Source of the DNA: Flavobacterium sp. DG2-3 | Lineage (GTDB): Bacteria; Bacteroidota; Bacteroidia; Flavobacteriales; Flavobacteriaceae | DNA: 64,000 nucleotides | Assembly: GCF_030730925.1 (NCBI RefSeq) | Contig: NZ_JAVAMB010000007.1 | Location: forward strand, 1 to 64,000 | Direction: 5' to 3' | In this document: positions 25,364 through 34,898 of the stretch, piece after piece | Numbering within the stretch: position 1 is the stretch's first letter | Layout: the number at the start of each line of letters is the position of its first letter | Translations under genes and position numbers: made by a program | Notes under the pieces: generated by a model | What the model was told of the DNA's origin: nothing | Seen by the model: only the letters and a program-made list of their open reading frames with translations | Database searches by the model: none

Positions 25364-26251
25364 CTACCCGCTTTTGAATTTCTCAATAAAATTGGTTCTG
25401 TATTCCGACGGCGATAATGAAGTATATTTTTTAAAAAATATTCCAAAAACTGATACACTTGGAAATTCCATTTCTTCAGCTATTTCGGAGAAACTTATCT
25501 GAACGTCTTCCAATAGAATTTTCGACTCGCTGATAAGTGCTTCTATAATTAGTACTTTAGCGCTTTTTCCTGTTATTTCTTTTACCACTCTATTTAGATA
25601 TATTGAGGTCATAAATAGAGCACCCGCATAAAACTGAACTTGATGCTGCTTTTTGTAGTGAATGGACAAAATAGTTAGAAACTGCATAACTATATTTTCT
25701 TTTCTAGTGAAGTTTGGTAGAACATTTGACGCATACTTTGAATATATTATTTTAAGCTCATAAAGGAATAGATTCAAACTTATTCGAAGAAGTTCACTTT
25801 CATACGCTTCTCTCTTTGCTTCTAAATTTACATAATAAATGAGTCTGTATATAAGCGATAAGACTGAATATTCATTTTCATCTAGTGAAGCTTTTATCGA
25901 TTCTTTTCTGATAAAAAAATAGAAAGAATCAACTAGCTCTTTCTTTAGACAATTTCTAATGGCAAAATCAGATGAGAATGTAACAAGGTAAATTTGCGAT
26001 TTATCTCGAATCTCAAGAATATTACAGTCTGCATCTTTAGGAATTATAATAAGATCCCGCGCCGACAAATCTTGAATTATGTCCTCAATTTTCAGTATGA
26101 ATCTGCCAGATCTAATAAGTAAAATTGCTAGATTTTCAGACATAAAAGAATCTTCCTTAGTTTGACTCTGTTCATACTTTTTAATAAGATGAATGTCGAA
26201 TCCGTCAATTGGACCATCTTCTATTTTTATATTAATTAAATTCTTTAGCAT
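25364..26251 (-). CDS. AraC-family transcriptional regulator
   Basis: 295 residues. The N-terminal part is cupin-like (SENLAILLIRSGRFILKIEDIIQDLSARDLIIIPKD), and the C-terminal two helix-turn-helix units are QVQFYAGALFMTSIYLNRVVKEITGKSAKVL and ISFSEIAEEMEFPSVSVFGIFFKKYTSLSPSEYR. This is the AraC/XylS layout. The signal sensed is unknown. It heads a minus-strand group with the 400-residue and lipoprotein genes and may control element functions or the adjacent cargo. Confidence 0.85.
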   Translation of the reverse strand: MLKNLINIKIEDGPIDGFDIHLIKKYEQSQTKEDSFMSENLAILLIRSGRFILKIEDIIQDLSARDLIIIPKDADCNILEIRDKSQIYLVTFSSDFAIRNCLKKELVDSFYFFIRKESIKASLDENEYSVLSLIYRLIYYVNLEAKREAYESELLRISLNLFLYELKIIYSKYASNVLPNFTRKENIVMQFLTILSIHYKKQHQVQFYAGALFMTSIYLNRVVKEITGKSAKVLIIEALISESKILLEDVQISFSEIAEEMEFPSVSVFGIFFKKYTSLSPSEYRTNFIEKFKSG

Positions 26252-26283
26252 AATCCTATTTTTAAGGAACTTATTTAAATTAG

Positions 26284-26508
26284 TCAGTCTTTAAATTTTC
26301 TTCTTATAATTAAAAAAAAGAAGAAATACAGATTTGAGAGAGTTGTGATATAAAGCACGTATCCTGAAGTTCTACTAGTATTTCGTAAATTTTGGCCATT
26401 AATATTTAAGTCCTCTATTCCATCATAGAAAAATAGACCTAAGATGAAATAGAGACTTATTACATTTATTAAAATCAAAAGCGTGAATAAAATGCTTCGC
26501 AGTTTCAT
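26284..26508 (-). CDS. Small two-helix membrane protein (74 aa)
   Basis: Two hydrophobic segments (about 6-28 and 49-67) around a polar loop with Asn/Asp, and a basic end RRKFKD. Too short for family assignment. It lies between a lipoprotein gene (32 bases upstream) and the AraC gene (32 bases downstream) on the same strand, which favours a real gene in one transcript. Confidence 0.5.
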   Translation of the reverse strand: MKLRSILFTLLILINVISLYFILGLFFYDGIEDLNINGQNLRNTSRTSGYVLYITTLSNLYFFFFLIIRRKFKD

Positions 26509-26540
26509 TTTTATAGGATTTTATAAATCAACCTAAGTTT

Positions 26541-27230
26541 TTATTTGAGCACATTTAGAAGAACTGCCAGATTAATAAATGTCATTTGGTTCTTTTTTAG
26601 GAACTCGCCTGATGGTCTATTTGTTACTGAAGTTTGCCAATCTGGATCTCGTTTTCTAGCTTCAGCATATAATGAATATCTTGAAATGGAAGAAACTTTC
26701 AAAATTGTATCTTTTTCATCTTCTTCCAAAAGTGAATCTACTACGATAGCTGATTCAAATGTAACAATGTGGTCGTAAACCTCATCATAATCATCCTGCT
26801 GCTTGCTGATTAGATCTGCAATAAATGAATTCAGATTTACTTTAACTGCAATACTCAAATCGGAATTATCAATAATTTCCACAAGCTTTTCTTCAGGGTT
26901 TGCTAAAATTAAGAGAATCAATTCTGGTGTTATAGTAATGATACTTTTACCACTTTGTTTGTTATTAACTCTCTTATCAATCAAAAAAAGGACCTGATTA
27001 ATTAGCTGTTCATTAGAAGTCGGATATCCATTTTTAGAAACATAAAAATCAAAATCATTGAAAAAATTAATACCAGTTTCTTCAAAAGGATTCAATGTGT
27101 TTAAGGCATAAATTGCTTTTTCATTTGTCTGCGGAGCAGAACTGCTCTCAATTTCTGAATTATAATCTTGGTCAGCCGAACATGATAATAATAAAATTGC
27201 AGTCATGCTCATTAATAATAAACTTTTCAT
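26541..27230 (-). CDS. Hypothetical lipoprotein (229 aa)
   Basis: Signal peptide with lipobox LLLLSCS at about 13-19, an acidic tether, then a helical domain with no known motif. It is the first gene of the minus-strand group that runs to 23549 and diverges from the TPR-AraC regulator across 334 bases holding a strong palindrome. It could be a surface lipoprotein linked to the cargo system, but that is only positional. Confidence 0.6.
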   Translation of the reverse strand: MKSLLLMSMTAILLLSCSADQDYNSEIESSSAPQTNEKAIYALNTLNPFEETGINFFNDFDFYVSKNGYPTSNEQLINQVLFLIDKRVNNKQSGKSIITITPELILLILANPEEKLVEIIDNSDLSIAVKVNLNSFIADLISKQQDDYDEVYDHIVTFESAIVVDSLLEEDEKDTILKVSSISRYSLYAEARKRDPDWQTSVTNRPSGEFLKKNQMTFINLAVLLNVLK

Positions 27231-27377
27231 TTGATAATAGTTTGATGGTGAACGGGAATTTCCCAGTCCATTTCATCCGGATTGGCAGAACTTTAATTCA
27301 GCACTCTGCTAAACATTTTGCCGTTGAATTCGAAACAAAACTATTTCGTTAAAAATCGTTCCGCAAGCCATTATGTG

Positions 27378-27419
27378 TGGATTTCCATGAATTTATAGTA
27401 TGGATTTCATGGAAATCCA
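27378..27419. promoter_or_regulatory. 14-bp perfect inverted repeat in the divergent intergenic region
   Basis: TGGATTTCCATGAA at 27378-27391 and its exact complement at 27406-27419, loop 14 bases. It lies between the divergent lipoprotein and TPR-AraC genes (27231-27564) and has no T tail, so an operator is more likely than a terminator. The loop repeats TGGATTT. Nothing else is seen in this gap. Confidence 0.5.
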
Positions 27420-27564
27420 TACTTCATTTTAACATAACAATTCCTTAACATTCAATAATTTAACCTATTTTTACAGTTGGCTTTAGCAAGATAATCCTGT
27501 AGCGGCAACTTTTTTTTCAGGATTTATAATATCACGAAGAAATATCTAAAAAAACATTGCCCCT

Positions 27565-29262
27565 ATGAAACAAAATTTATTATTTGTAATGCTGCTTTGT
27601 GCTTTTTCTTTTGATTTCGGATTTGCACAGAAAAAAGAATTTAAAGCTTCTGATTCATTAAAAAATAAAAGTTACACTTACCTTGATGATCAATTATACA
27701 ATCATCGAAAAGACAGTTCAAAAGCATCCGTTTATCTTCTAACCTATCTAAAAAAAGCCAAAAACGAGAAAAACTGGAAAGAAATAATTTTTGCTTATCA
27801 AAACTATCTTCATCATTCACCTGATAAAATGCGGATAATTTATGCAGACAGCATGATTTACACTGCTAAAAAGGCAAGAGATAATACGCTACTTGGTTCT
27901 TCATATCTTTCAAAAGGAATTGTATATTATGGACGTAAAGATTATGAGAATGCCTTTCAAAACTATATTAGAGCTAATAACTACATTTCTAGGTCAAATG
28001 ACAAATACTTGATTAATAAAGTAAAATATCATATGGCCCAAATTAAATACTATCTTGGTTTTTACGATGAAGCTCTCACGTTATTTAATGATTGCTTAAC
28101 TTATTTTAAAGTAGAAAACACCTCCGCCTATTTAAACACTCTTCACTCCATAGGTGTATGCTATAACAGAATTGGAAATTACGGTTTATGTTCTGATATT
28201 AATAGAAAAGGGATTTATGAGGGTAAATCCCTGGGGCTTTCCGATATGGAAATTTATTTCATTCATTCGGATGGAATTAATGAATATTTCAAAAAAAATT
28301 ATCAGTTAGCTATTTCTAAATTAGAATCTGTAGTTGAAAAAATAAAAGATAACAGAGATTTTGCTAATGAATCAGTCGGATATTTTTATATTGGAAAAAG
28401 TTTTTGGTCTGTAAGAAATAGAGACCAAGCCCTACCCTATTTATTAAAAGTAGACAAAGCTTTTCAAGAAAAAAATTACATTAGACCAGATCTTCGGGAA
28501 TCATACGAACTTCTCATCACTTATTACAAAAACAAAAAAGATCTTAGTAAACAACTTTACTATATCGATCAGCTTCTCCGAGCAGACACTATACTTAACA
28601 ATACCTACAAGTATTTAGTAACAAAAATACATAAGAATTACGATACTAAAGAATTGCTAATTGAGAAAGAAAAAATCCAAAATGAAAATAAAAAGATTCA
28701 TAAAGAACTCGTAAAGGAGAAGCACTATGATCTAATTTTTGCAGGTATAATATTGGTTCTTTTTACAGTTTCGTTTTACCTCAACTATAGGCATCAAAAG
28801 AATAAAAAGTTCTATAAAAAGAAATTTGATGAGCTAATGCTTGGATTAAATACAAAACCTAAAGATAAAAAAGAATTGCCAAAAGAAAAATCTCCAACAC
28901 TTGACATACCATCAGAAACAATTACTTTCATTTTGAATGGACTTCAGAGTTTTGAAGATTCTAAAAAATTTCTTGGAAAAGATCTTCGGCTCAATGTAGT
29001 AGCCAACATGCTTCACACAAACTCCAAATATCTCTACAAAGTCATTTCTCATTATAAAGGCAAGCGTTTCGTAGAATACATTAACGATCTTAAAATAAAC
29101 TATATTATAGCGTTACTAAACGATGATCGAATGTCCAGAAAATATAGCAATTCAGCTTTGGCTGAAGAGGCTGGTTTCAGTAGTACACAGCAATTTGCAC
29201 TAGCATTCAAGCAGAAAACTGAAATGCCTGTTAATTTTTTCATTGAGCAATTAAGTAAATAA
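27565..29262 (+). CDS. Membrane-bound TPR / AraC-type transcriptional regulator
   Basis: 565 residues. A signal peptide (MKQNLLFVMLLCAFSFDFGFAQ) is followed by a periplasmic TPR-like array to about 345, a coiled-coil stretch, one membrane helix at about 388-408 and a cytoplasmic AraC-type helix-turn-helix domain at about 452-565. In Bacteroidetes such single-protein sensors link an envelope signal directly to transcription, often of nearby SusCD loci. Here it precedes the H1-like, XRE and SusCD genes and is the best candidate for cargo control. Confidence 0.85.
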   Translation: MKQNLLFVMLLCAFSFDFGFAQKKEFKASDSLKNKSYTYLDDQLYNHRKDSSKASVYLLTYLKKAKNEKNWKEIIFAYQNYLHHSPDKMRIIYADSMIYTAKKARDNTLLGSSYLSKGIVYYGRKDYENAFQNYIRANNYISRSNDKYLINKVKYHMAQIKYYLGFYDEALTLFNDCLTYFKVENTSAYLNTLHSIGVCYNRIGNYGLCSDINRKGIYEGKSLGLSDMEIYFIHSDGINEYFKKNYQLAISKLESVVEKIKDNRDFANESVGYFYIGKSFWSVRNRDQALPYLLKVDKAFQEKNYIRPDLRESYELLITYYKNKKDLSKQLYYIDQLLRADTILNNTYKYLVTKIHKNYDTKELLIEKEKIQNENKKIHKELVKEKHYDLIFAGIILVLFTVSFYLNYRHQKNKKFYKKKFDELMLGLNTKPKDKKELPKEKSPTLDIPSETITFILNGLQSFEDSKKFLGKDLRLNVVANMLHTNSKYLYKVISHYKGKRFVEYINDLKINYIIALLNDDRMSRKYSNSALAEEAGFSSTQQFALAFKQKTEMPVNFFIEQLSK

Positions 29263-29332
29263 TTCATTTTATAGAACTTCTTATAATCTGAAACTTCTAA
29301 ATTTGCTGACGTAATTAAAAAAACATGACATT

Positions 29333-29509
29333 ATGAAAGATCTAATCGCGAAAATTAATGCAGAGATTGAAACATTCAGAATAGAATCTGAATCTCTTTC
29401 TGAAAAAGGAATTAAAGCTGCTGGAGCAAGAGCTCGTAAATCTTCTTTAGAACTTGAAAAACTTTTAAAGGAGTTCAGAAAAGTTTCTATCGAGGAGTCT
29501 AAAAAGTAA
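29333..29509 (+). CDS. Histone H1-like small protein (58 aa)
   Basis: 58 residues from ATG 29333: MKDLIAKINAEIETFR, then KGIKAAGARARKSSLELEKLLKEF and an end ESKK. The KAAGxRARKxSLExEKLLKEFRKxS core is what I know from the small histone-H1-like (Hc1-related) proteins of Bacteroidetes, which bind DNA. It lies 70 bases after the TPR-AraC gene and is followed by a strong terminator. Chromosomes of this group normally carry their own copy; this one is inside the element. Confidence 0.8.
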   Translation: MKDLIAKINAEIETFRIESESLSEKGIKAAGARARKSSLELEKLLKEFRKVSIEESKK

Positions 29510-29527
29510 TTGTTATTTTCTCAAATT

Positions 29528-29559
29528 AAAAGCCTTTCAAAAATGAAAGGCTTTTTTTA
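29528..29559 (+). terminator. Terminator after the histone-like gene
   Basis: AAAGCCTTTCA and TGAAAGGCTTT arms with a short loop, then a T run. It also reaches the end of the convergent XRE gene. Confidence 0.85.
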
Positions 29560-29940
29560 TCTTTTTGTTTTGCGTTCTTTTTCAAGTAACTCGTATTGGA
29601 CCTTTAATGTCTTTTTTAGAAAATTATAATAGTCGATTTTTTCCTGTGTTAATTTGACCTCCAAATTAAATGACTCATCCACAATTAATAATAGTGCTTC
29701 CAAACTTTTTAAAGCAAATAAAGATTTAAAGTCAATTCTTAGAAAACGGCTTATTACATATATCTTGTCCCATCCGCTAACACTTTCGGCACGTTCTACC
29801 CTGCCTATCATTGTTGAAGTATAATCTATTTTCATTCCAAGTGAATGTTGAGATAAGTTTTGTTTTAATCTTGCCAATCTAAGCATACACCCAATTTGCA
29901 AATTAATTAAACATAACTCTATTTCACTACTTGTTTCCAT
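29557..29940 (-). CDS. XRE-type helix-turn-helix regulator
   Basis: 127 residues. The helix-turn-helix lies at about 14-70: GCMLRLARLKQNLSQHSLGMKIDYTSTMIGRVERAESVSGWDKIYVISRFLRID, an HTH_3 layout. The C-terminal part is a helical, basic coiled-coil (LEKERKTKR). It is convergent with the H1-like gene and divergent from the promoter of the structured RNA at 29982-30014, so autoregulation or RNA control is possible. Confidence 0.75.
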   Translation of the reverse strand: METSSEIELCLINLQIGCMLRLARLKQNLSQHSLGMKIDYTSTMIGRVERAESVSGWDKIYVISRFLRIDFKSLFALKSLEALLLIVDESFNLEVKLTQEKIDYYNFLKKTLKVQYELLEKERKTKR

Positions 29941-29981
29941 TTAGTAAAAATTGAGAAAAAAGATTAATTTATTCGATACAA

Positions 29982-30014
29982 ATTTGTACTGAATAAGATA
30001 TTTTGTTATATTTG
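29982..30014 (+). promoter_or_regulatory. Strong promoter of a putative structured RNA
   Basis: TTTG near 29982 and TATATTTG at 30007-30014, spaced by about 20 bases, match the Bacteroidetes -33/-7 consensus. No start codon with a frame of note follows within 400 bases, so the transcript is likely non-coding or a long leader. Confidence 0.65.
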
Positions 30015-30020
30015 TCACAA

Positions 30021-30224
30021 ATAAAACATTGAAAAATGTAATTTTGCGACTCTTCAATTAAAATATTTGAAGCATTCGCTTTGAATCTCGTTTCAGAAAA
30101 CTGGTAATTTTTAACGCACGAGATGATAAGTAAGATGCTCACGTCATAGGCGTGGGCTCACTTATTCGTGCGTAAGGTATACCAGTACCTCTGAATCGTT
30201 TAAGCTGAGTTCTACGCCTTTTTT
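30021..30224 (+). ncRNA. Long-hairpin non-coding RNA candidate
   Basis: From the predicted start (about 30021) to the T run at 30218-30223. The centre folds into one long interrupted hairpin: TTCAGA/TCTGAA (30092-30097 with 30190-30195), ACTGGTA/TACCAGT (30100-30106 with 30180-30186), ACGCACGA/TCGTGCGT (30114-30121 with 30166-30173), ATAAGT/ACTTAT (30126-30131 with 30160-30165) and GCTCACG/CGTGGGC (30137-30143 with 30151-30157). A small hairpin CTTCAA..TTGAAG precedes it. The shape recalls 6S RNA, but it could be a leader of the SusC gene at 30437. The stretch 30225-30436 has no other feature. Confidence 0.55.
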
Positions 30225-30436
30225 ATTTTACTCATCTTCTTTATTCTTAGCAATACTTTCTTTATTTTTCTATCGCATTAGTAATATCTAACCTTGAAAT
30301 AATAATGCCTGTGAATTAAAAAATTATTGTTTGCTTCATCTCAAAGCAAAAAAAAATGGCCCTCAACGGCAGCGACCAAACTAGCGTAGAGGACCTTAGC
30401 TAATCAAAATCAATTTAACTAACCAATCCCAATATT

Positions 30437-33400
30437 ATGAATTATTTTTCATTCTACAAGGATGGGAAAGCGCTTTATTGCCTCATTTTTACGGCAGTTT
30501 TGTTCACTTTTTCATCATCGTTTGCCGTTAATTCATCTCGGCATTTCAGTTTTGTTTTGCAACAGAATCAGATAAAAGGAACTGTTACAGACGGCTCTGT
30601 TCCTCTACCTGGAGTAACTATTGGTGTAAAAGGTAGTGGTAATAACTACTCTATTACAGACTATAGTGGACAGTATATAATTAATGCTGCTTCTAATGAC
30701 ACTTTGATAGTTTCCTTTATGGGATTTAAAACTAAGTATGTCCCAATAAACAGAAACACTAAATTGGATATTACACTACAATACGATACAACAACATTAC
30801 AGGAAGTTCGGGTAAATGCTGGTTATTATTCCGTAAAGGAAAGTGACCGAACGGGGAGTATTGCCCGAATTACCTCTAAAGATATAGAAAACCAGCCGGT
30901 GACAAATGTCTTAGCAACTATGCAGGGAAGAATGGCGGGCGTAAATATAGTTCAGACTACAGGAGTCCCCGGAGGCGGTTTTGAAATTAAGATAAGGGGA
31001 CAGAATAGTTTTCGTGCAGGAGCTAACAACCCCCTATATGTAATAGACGGCGTTCCTTACACTGCTGATCCAATCGGTTCAGGAACTGGCTCGGCAGTTC
31101 TCCCTACTCAGCCCAGCCCACTTAATAGCATAAATCCTGAACAGATTGAGAGTATTGAAGTTCTTAAAGATGCAGATGCAACTTCAATCTATGGATCGAG
31201 AGGCGCAAATGGTGTTGTCTTAATTACCACCAAGAAAGGTCGGACAGGTAAAACGAGCTTTAATGTAAAGGTAGCTACCGGAGCTTCGACTGTTACCAGA
31301 TTTATGGATCTTATGAATACCGAACAGTATATTTCTATGAGAAAGCAGGCATACGCAAATGATGGAGTCGCATTAATCCCATCTACGGCGTACGACATTG
31401 ATGGAACATGGGACCAAAGCCGATATACTGACTGGCAGAAAGAACTTTTAGGCGGTACCGCAGAGGTAATGGATCTGCAGGCTTCCATTACTGGCGGCTC
31501 GGAACAAACTCAGTTTATGGTCAGTTCAAACTACAATTATCAGGGAAGTGTATACATTGGTGATTTCCGTTATAAAAAAGGAGGTTTCCGCACTAATGTA
31601 AATCACGAATCTGAAAATAGAAAATTTAAGATCAATGCCTCCGTAGGATATACGATGCAGAATAATAATCAGCCTCAAGTAGATTTAATGCGGGAAACTT
31701 ACAGCATTGCTCCTAACGCCCCCGCACTCTACAATGCTGATGGCACACTTAATTGGGAAAACAACACATTTAACAATCCACTTCGAAATCTAACTGGCAA
31801 ATATATCGCTCTTACAAATGACTTAATTGCAAATTCATTTATATCCTATTCTCTTACCAGCAATTTGCAACTGCAGACTAACATTGGATACACAAGCCTA
31901 ACCAATAGTGAAAATACTGAAAATCCTTCAACACGTTTCAATCCATCATTTGGCTATGGACCTGAAAATTCTACACTTACTACAGGCAGGATGGATCGTA
32001 TTTCTTGGATTATTGAACCGCAGGTGAGCTGGAGTGAAAAAATTGCTTTGCATTCCTTCAATTTCATTGCTGGTGCTACTTTTCAATCTCAAAAATCCAA
32101 TCAGCAAGTACAGTATGGTTCAGGATTTGCGAACAATGGACTAATAAGCAATATTGCATCTGCATCATCAGTGACAACACTTCTAAGTAGCGAAACACTA
32201 TACAAATATCAAGCAATGTTTGGGCGTTTAAACTATAGTTTTGATGATAAATATATCGTAAACCTTACTGGACGAAGAGATGGTTCTAGCCGTTTTGGAC
32301 CAGGCAGACAGTTCGCTGGTTTTGGGGCAGTAGGAATTGCCTGGCTTTTCGCTCGAGAAAAAATTTTCAAAGACAGTCATTTTCTAAGTTTTGGAAAGCT
32401 GAGAGCCAGCTACGGAACTACTGGTAGCGACCAAATTGGAGACTATCAATTCCTTGACACATATACCATAGCGGGAATAAAATATTCGAATATAAGCGGG
32501 CTCCAGCCAAGCCGCCTTTTTAATCCCAATTTTGGCTGGGAGATAAATAAAAAATTTGAAACTGCTCTTGAAATTGGCTTTTTTAAAGACCGTCTCTTTC
32601 TTACTGCAGCATACTATGATAACAGATCATCCAACCAGCTTGCGGGTATCCCGCTTCCCGGTACGACAGGTTTTACTTCGGTACAATCAAACTTAGATGC
32701 ACTTGTTCAAAATAACGGCTTGGAATTTACTCTGAGAAGTTTAAATGCGGGCGGCAAAAACTTGAACTGGAGCACAAACTTCAACATCACCTTCAGTCAT
32801 ACTAAGCTCCTTGAATTTCCAAATCTTGCCGGCTCGACATACGCAAATACCTTGGTAATTGGCGAACCTCTAAACATTAAAAAGGTTTATCATTATGTAG
32901 GTATTAACCAGCAGAGTGGAACCTATGATTTCAAGGACGTTAATGAGGACGGTATGCTAACAGCGGTTGAAGACAAAAAGACAATTAGTGACTTAACTCC
33001 TGATTTTTTTGGAGGAGTGCAGAATACTTTAAAATATAAAAGATGGCAGCTTGATTTTTTGTTTCAATTTGCAAAGCAAAAAAATTACAATGGCTCCTCT
33101 TACTTTGTAATGCCTGGAACCGAAGGCAATCAAATGGCTGAAGCTAAAAACAGCTGGCAGAAGACTGGTGACAACGCCGCATATCAGATTTACACCTCTG
33201 GAACAAATAGCTCGGCATCAGCCGCTTATTTCAGATACTTTGAAAGCGACGGTGCAATCAGCGACGCATCCTATGTAAGGCTGAAAAATATTTCAATTTC
33301 ATACGACATTCCTTTACAGAACCTTAAATGCAGAATCTTTTTAGAGGGACAGAATCTTTTGACTTTTACCAAATACAATGGTGCAGACCCCGAATTTACT

Positions 33401-33460
33401 TCTCTTGGGTATCTGCCACCTTTAAAAGTGTTTTCAGCTGGCCTACAGTTTAATTTTTAA
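30437..33460 (+). CDS. SusC/RagA-type TonB-linked outer membrane transporter
   Basis: 1007 residues. An export signal is followed by a carboxypeptidase-regulatory-like plug extension (IKGTVTDGSVPLPGVTIGVKGSG...GQYIINA), a TonB-box-like region, a plug domain (VTNVLATMQGRMAGVNIVQTTG...IRGQNSF...PLYVIDGVP...IYGSRGANGVVLITTKKG) and a C-terminal beta barrel ending in FSAGLQFNF. It imports bulky ligands such as glycans or peptides together with SusD. It forms an operon with SusD (13-base gap) and the S9 peptidase. The neighbouring peptidase suggests a peptide ligand rather than a glycan. Confidence 0.93.
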   Translation: MNYFSFYKDGKALYCLIFTAVLFTFSSSFAVNSSRHFSFVLQQNQIKGTVTDGSVPLPGVTIGVKGSGNNYSITDYSGQYIINAASNDTLIVSFMGFKTKYVPINRNTKLDITLQYDTTTLQEVRVNAGYYSVKESDRTGSIARITSKDIENQPVTNVLATMQGRMAGVNIVQTTGVPGGGFEIKIRGQNSFRAGANNPLYVIDGVPYTADPIGSGTGSAVLPTQPSPLNSINPEQIESIEVLKDADATSIYGSRGANGVVLITTKKGRTGKTSFNVKVATGASTVTRFMDLMNTEQYISMRKQAYANDGVALIPSTAYDIDGTWDQSRYTDWQKELLGGTAEVMDLQASITGGSEQTQFMVSSNYNYQGSVYIGDFRYKKGGFRTNVNHESENRKFKINASVGYTMQNNNQPQVDLMRETYSIAPNAPALYNADGTLNWENNTFNNPLRNLTGKYIALTNDLIANSFISYSLTSNLQLQTNIGYTSLTNSENTENPSTRFNPSFGYGPENSTLTTGRMDRISWIIEPQVSWSEKIALHSFNFIAGATFQSQKSNQQVQYGSGFANNGLISNIASASSVTTLLSSETLYKYQAMFGRLNYSFDDKYIVNLTGRRDGSSRFGPGRQFAGFGAVGIAWLFAREKIFKDSHFLSFGKLRASYGTTGSDQIGDYQFLDTYTIAGIKYSNISGLQPSRLFNPNFGWEINKKFETALEIGFFKDRLFLTAAYYDNRSSNQLAGIPLPGTTGFTSVQSNLDALVQNNGLEFTLRSLNAGGKNLNWSTNFNITFSHTKLLEFPNLAGSTYANTLVIGEPLNIKKVYHYVGINQQSGTYDFKDVNEDGMLTAVEDKKTISDLTPDFFGGVQNTLKYKRWQLDFLFQFAKQKNYNGSSYFVMPGTEGNQMAEAKNSWQKTGDNAAYQIYTSGTNSSASAAYFRYFESDGAISDASYVRLKNISISYDIPLQNLKCRIFLEGQNLLTFTKYNGADPEFTSLGYLPPLKVFSAGLQFNF

Positions 33461-33473
33461 AGAAATTATAATC

Positions 33474-34898
33474 ATGAAAAATACAATTATATTCCAGAAA
33501 TATTATTTTATAAAACTCATATGCAAAAATGCATTCGATGCAAAATTATTAACTTTATTGGCTTTTGTATTTATTGCTTGTGATGGTTTTGTGGATGTTG
33601 ATCTTCCAAACTCCCAGTTAGCAGCCTCCGAGGTATTTGAAGAAAAGTCTACTGCCAATGCTGCAATGACACAGGTATACGCCAAAATGAGGGACGGAGG
33701 GCTTTTTACGGGATATGCAACAGGACTTTCAAACCTTTTAGGCAATTATACAGACGAACTTGCATTTTATGGGACAGCGCAGGAAGGCACTGTTAATTTC
33801 TACAATAATGTGGTGCTTCCTTCAAATTCATCAGTAAAATCGATCTGGAACAGTAGCTACAATCAGATTTATGGAGCAAATGCAGTTTTGGAAGGAGTTA
33901 CAGCCTCACAAAAACTTCCTGACAGTGACCGAAAACAGCTTATGGGGGAAGCCTTGTTCACTAGGGCATTAATCCACTTTTACCTAACCGGCATTTACGG
34001 AAGCATTCCATATGTGAGTACGACAGAATATCAGACCAACAGATCAATATCAAAAGAGTCTTCAGGTAGAATATATCTTCACTGCATCGATGATTTGAAA
34101 CGTGCTAGAGGGCTACTCTCTGAAAGTTATAGTGCACCTGACCGCACAAGACCTAATAGATCTGCCGCAAGGGCATTGCTTGCAAGAGTTTATCTATACA
34201 CCCAGCAGTGGGCAGAATCTTCCAATGAAGCTTCGGCAGTACTAAATAATACTGGGCTTTATACATACGAAAATAATCTATCGAAAACTTTCTTAAAGGG
34301 ATCGCAGGCAACTATCTGGCAGTTTTCTGCCAATACCGCTATTGGTAATACGCTTGAAGCGCAGACATTTATATTCAGCTCCGGTCCGCCAGCTATCACA
34401 GCTCTCAGCCCGTTTTTTTTAAGTTCATTCCAAAATGGTGACCTGAGAAGAACTCTTTGGATAACATCTGTAACAAACGGCATCACAAGTTGGCATTATC
34501 CTTCCAAATACAAAAATAAGGGAACCGGTACTTCAACTGAATTTTCAATCATTCTAAGATTAAGTGAAATCTATCTTGTGCGGGCAGAAGCTCGCGCGCA
34601 TGCTGGGGATCTGATAGGAAGTAAAGAAGATATTAATAAAATCCGCCACTCTGCAGGACTAGCAGATACTCCTGCCGTTTCACAAAATGAAATTTTGAAT
34701 GCTCTGTTGCAGGAAAGAAGACACGAACTGTTTACTGAATTTGGTCACCGCTTTTTTGACCTTAAACGATTTGGCTCTCTTGATACCGTACTTTTTCCTG
34801 TAAAACCTCAGTGGCAGACGTTCAAGTCAGTGCTCCCTCTTCCTGAATCCGAATTGATTCTAAACTCAAATTTAAATCCGCAAAATACTGGCTACTAA
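33474..34898 (+). CDS. SusD/RagB-type surface lipoprotein
   Basis: 474 residues. The N-terminus is long before the lipobox (LLTLLAFVFIACDG, Cys near residue 36). The mature part has the SusD pattern: early FVDVDLPNSQLAASEVFEEKSTANAAMTQVYAKM, a helical TPR-like core (AARALLARVYLYTQQWAES) and the C-terminal LLQERRHELFTEFGHRFFDLKRFG. SusD caps the SusC barrel and binds the ligand at the surface. Its stop codon overlaps the start of the S9 peptidase (TAATG). Confidence 0.92.
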   Translation: MKNTIIFQKYYFIKLICKNAFDAKLLTLLAFVFIACDGFVDVDLPNSQLAASEVFEEKSTANAAMTQVYAKMRDGGLFTGYATGLSNLLGNYTDELAFYGTAQEGTVNFYNNVVLPSNSSVKSIWNSSYNQIYGANAVLEGVTASQKLPDSDRKQLMGEALFTRALIHFYLTGIYGSIPYVSTTEYQTNRSISKESSGRIYLHCIDDLKRARGLLSESYSAPDRTRPNRSAARALLARVYLYTQQWAESSNEASAVLNNTGLYTYENNLSKTFLKGSQATIWQFSANTAIGNTLEAQTFIFSSGPPAITALSPFFLSSFQNGDLRRTLWITSVTNGITSWHYPSKYKNKGTGTSTEFSIILRLSEIYLVRAEARAHAGDLIGSKEDINKIRHSAGLADTPAVSQNEILNALLQERRHELFTEFGHRFFDLKRFGSLDTVLFPVKPQWQTFKSVLPLPESELILNSNLNPQNTGY

